Source: Oegoconia quadripuncta (Eukaryota > Arthropoda > Insecta > Lepidoptera > Autostichidae). From it: a stretch of 64,000 nucleotides of DNA. The notes under the pieces are model-generated. The model was not told where the DNA came from. It saw nothing but the letters and a program-made list of their open reading frames with translations, and made no database searches. The number at the start of each line of letters is the position of its first letter. Within the stretch, counting starts at the first letter, position 1. The stretch lies in contig OX438758.1 in assembly GCA_949316235.1 (NCBI GenBank), positions 19,990,694 through 20,054,693 of the forward strand, in the 5' to 3' direction. Of the stretch, positions 62,440-64,000 are shown one piece after another. Made by a program: the position numbers and the translations under genes.

Positions 62440-64000
62440 AGGATGCTGTAAGGAAATGAAAATAGCTGAAGATAACCAGTCTAGCGGTATTAACATTGGT
62501 TAACACGTTACCTGCCGCGACGCAGACACAATTGAAAATCAATGGTTTACGGTCAGCGGTGACCGGCGCGACGTTCATATGTTTTTCATGGCGAACACTG
62601 CAGAACTGAGTCGTTTCGCCAACTTATCGATATGTGGACTCTATTGTAGTCCTTTATCCAATGTGATACCAAGGAATAGAGTAGTGTCCACAAACTTCTA
62701 AACGTTACCTACTTTTTTTTTCATTTAGGATGGAGAAGGTTATTCGATATAATCCATTCAATCATCTTAGAGACAGCACTATGTACGTCGTTAAGACTTT
62801 CTGCCGTCTTATAACATTGAATAGCAAGGAAGTGTCGTCACCTAATATCGATAAGTCATTAATATAAAGACCTCAGACCTTAACACACAAAACATGGTGT
62901 GACATTAATGGCATGAGCTTAAATGTTCAAAAGTGTTTCCATATAACGTATACGAAAAAAGTCAAACCTATGGTGTCTAGGTACTTTTTACACGATGTGA
63001 TAGTAAATAAAGTCAATGAAATGCGGGATTTAGGCATCATACTCGACTACAAATTAAAGTTCACTGCTCACATTGATCACATCGTTAATAAAGCTGCTCG
63101 TATGTTGGGCTTTATAAAACGGAACACCAAGGGATTTAAAAAGCGCCAGACAAAGATTATCCTTTACAATAGTTTAGTGCGAAGTCAGCTGGAATATGCC
63201 TCAATTGCGTGGAATCCTGTTTACTGTACACCATCACAACGGATTGAGACAATCCAACGAGCCTTTACAAGACATCTCGCCTATATATCACCTGATGTCC
63301 CTAATCAGCTCCCATATGCAGAAAGATTGAAACTCTTTAAAATCACGAATTTAAAAGATCGTCGTATGATCGCAGACATAATATTTTTACATAAAATCGT
63401 TAATAATCAATTTAAATGTTGTAACTTACTAGATTCAATTGGCCTAACGGTTCCGTTTAAACTCCCGCGTCATCCTCTTTCAAATACTTTTTCAATACCT
63501 CGTTACAAAACCAACCTCGGATTACATCATCCTTTAGCTAGGATTTGCATGTCATATAACCACATGAATATTAAGTGTGAAAAGTCTTGGCTGGACATAT
63601 TTGCTGAATCCAGACCAATTTTAAAAAGCAAGCTTATGAGACACCTCGATTAACCACCCCTCATAACTGGTATAATTAACATATTACATTATTAATTATT
63701 AATTTTTCATTGAATTTCATTACTTTTTTAAACTTTATATATTTAAACTTTATCTTGTATTTTATACTGTAACTATCTATGAATGCTGTGTATACTTATA
63801 ATAGGCTGATACACTTATAATGTGACCAATATGTGAACTACCAAAATAATGTTTTAGTGTATAAGCTGTTAGTGTACCTAAATAAATAAATAAATATAAA
63901 CCAGGAACAGAAACGGGCCGAGAATTGAGCCCTGTGGAGCACCTATGCAAACTGGAGACCCTGGCGATGTCTTGCCATTCACATCAATTATCTGAACTCG
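62440..64000 (-). mobile_element. Antisense non-LTR reverse transcriptase, split by a second element
   Basis: Antisense RT sequence resembling the 24658-27456 ORF2: ACCAGTCTAGCGGTATTAAC (62460-62500), then an unrelated 85-bp patch, then GCAGAACTGAGTCG...CCAATGTGATACCAAGGAATAG (62596-62680), up to AATATAAA at 62861-62868. It resumes at 63901 and runs off the window, where the reverse strand reads GAPQGSILGPFLFL. Frame is broken in several places, so it is a dead copy. Confidence 0.82.
62869..63892 (+). mobile_element. 5'-truncated non-LTR insertion with 8-bp TSD AATATAAA
   Basis: Inserted in the antisense element above; AATATAAA flanks it at 62861-62868 and 63893-63900. It is open from the first codons (TWCDINGMSLNVQKC) to a stop at 63653 and encodes the RT thumb and C-terminus: KVNEMRDLGIILDYKLKFTA, RSQLEYASIAWNP, and RRMIADIIFLHKIV. 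A 3' UTR and an (AAAT)n tail end at 63892. It is a different family from the host element. Intact coding and a perfect target duplication suggest a fairly young insertion. Confidence 0.92.

Noticed and set aside
1..64000. CRISPR array, bacterial operon or bacterial-type riboswitch
   Set aside because: No regularly spaced direct repeats with unique spacers. Introns, SINEs and non-LTR elements show a eukaryotic nuclear sequence; the compact gene overlaps belong to the virus-like element.

Overview
The window is nuclear DNA of an insect, most likely a moth or butterfly. It is AT-rich and packed with decayed non-LTR retrotransposon tails, tRNA-headed SINEs and short inverted-repeat elements of the kind familiar from Lepidoptera. 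The one recognisable host gene is a SEPT6-group septin with GT/AG introns. The lepidopteran assignment is an inference from repeat style and the insect-like septin; no rRNA, true tRNA or mitochondrial marker is present to confirm it.

Layout. 1-8.5 kb: intergenic DNA with a palindromic MITE, fragments of non-LTR elements and lepidopteran repeats. 8523-30367: a complete Polinton/Maverick (adintovirus-like) element of 21,845 bp, bounded by 84-85 bp terminal inverted repeats that begin AG and end CT, and flanked by a perfect 6-bp target duplication AATAAA (8517-8522 and 30368-30373). Its rightward gene block encodes a packaging ATPase, a DUF8207-like protein, a fibre-like protein, a chromodomain integrase, a PLA2-domain minor virion protein, an adenain-type protease, a penton-like minor capsid protein, a small protein, the major capsid protein and an RNase H/exonuclease-like protein. 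Leftward it encodes a small acidic protein with a short 5' intron and a 1174-residue protein-primed DNA polymerase B. The rest holds two exons of an unidentified spliced gene, a GC-rich minisatellite and a nested, nearly full-length two-ORF non-LTR retrotransposon (about 24.4-29.3 kb, minus strand). 30.4-51 kb: a repeat graveyard with SINEs, MITEs, a large foldback element split by a SINE, and decayed reverse transcriptases. 51.2-62.2 kb: a candidate first exon of an unidentified gene on the minus strand, head to head with seven exons of the septin, whose introns carry SINEs. 62.4-64 kb: an antisense reverse transcriptase split by another retroelement with a clear 8-bp target duplication.

How the genes work together. 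The Polinton carries both a transposon set (integrase plus protein-primed polymerase) and a virion set (major capsid, penton, maturation protease, packaging ATPase, PLA2 protein, fibre-like protein). All of its recognised frames are open, so it is either recent or was recently active. Rightward genes are very tightly packed, with three ATGA stop/start overlaps and one 7-nt overlap, which suggests translational coupling. The protease has no usable upstream ATG for its conserved N-terminus; instead the PLA2 ORF ends in a canonical A AAA AAC slippery heptamer directly before its stop, in the register that would give a -1 fusion to the protease. The nested retrotransposon has an analogous T TTA AAT heptamer directly before its ORF1 stop, in register for ORF2. 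Each Polinton terminal repeat is itself a near-perfect palindrome that can fold into a hairpin. These three points (hairpin termini, two stop-abutting slippery sites, stop/start coupling) are the main things worth testing.
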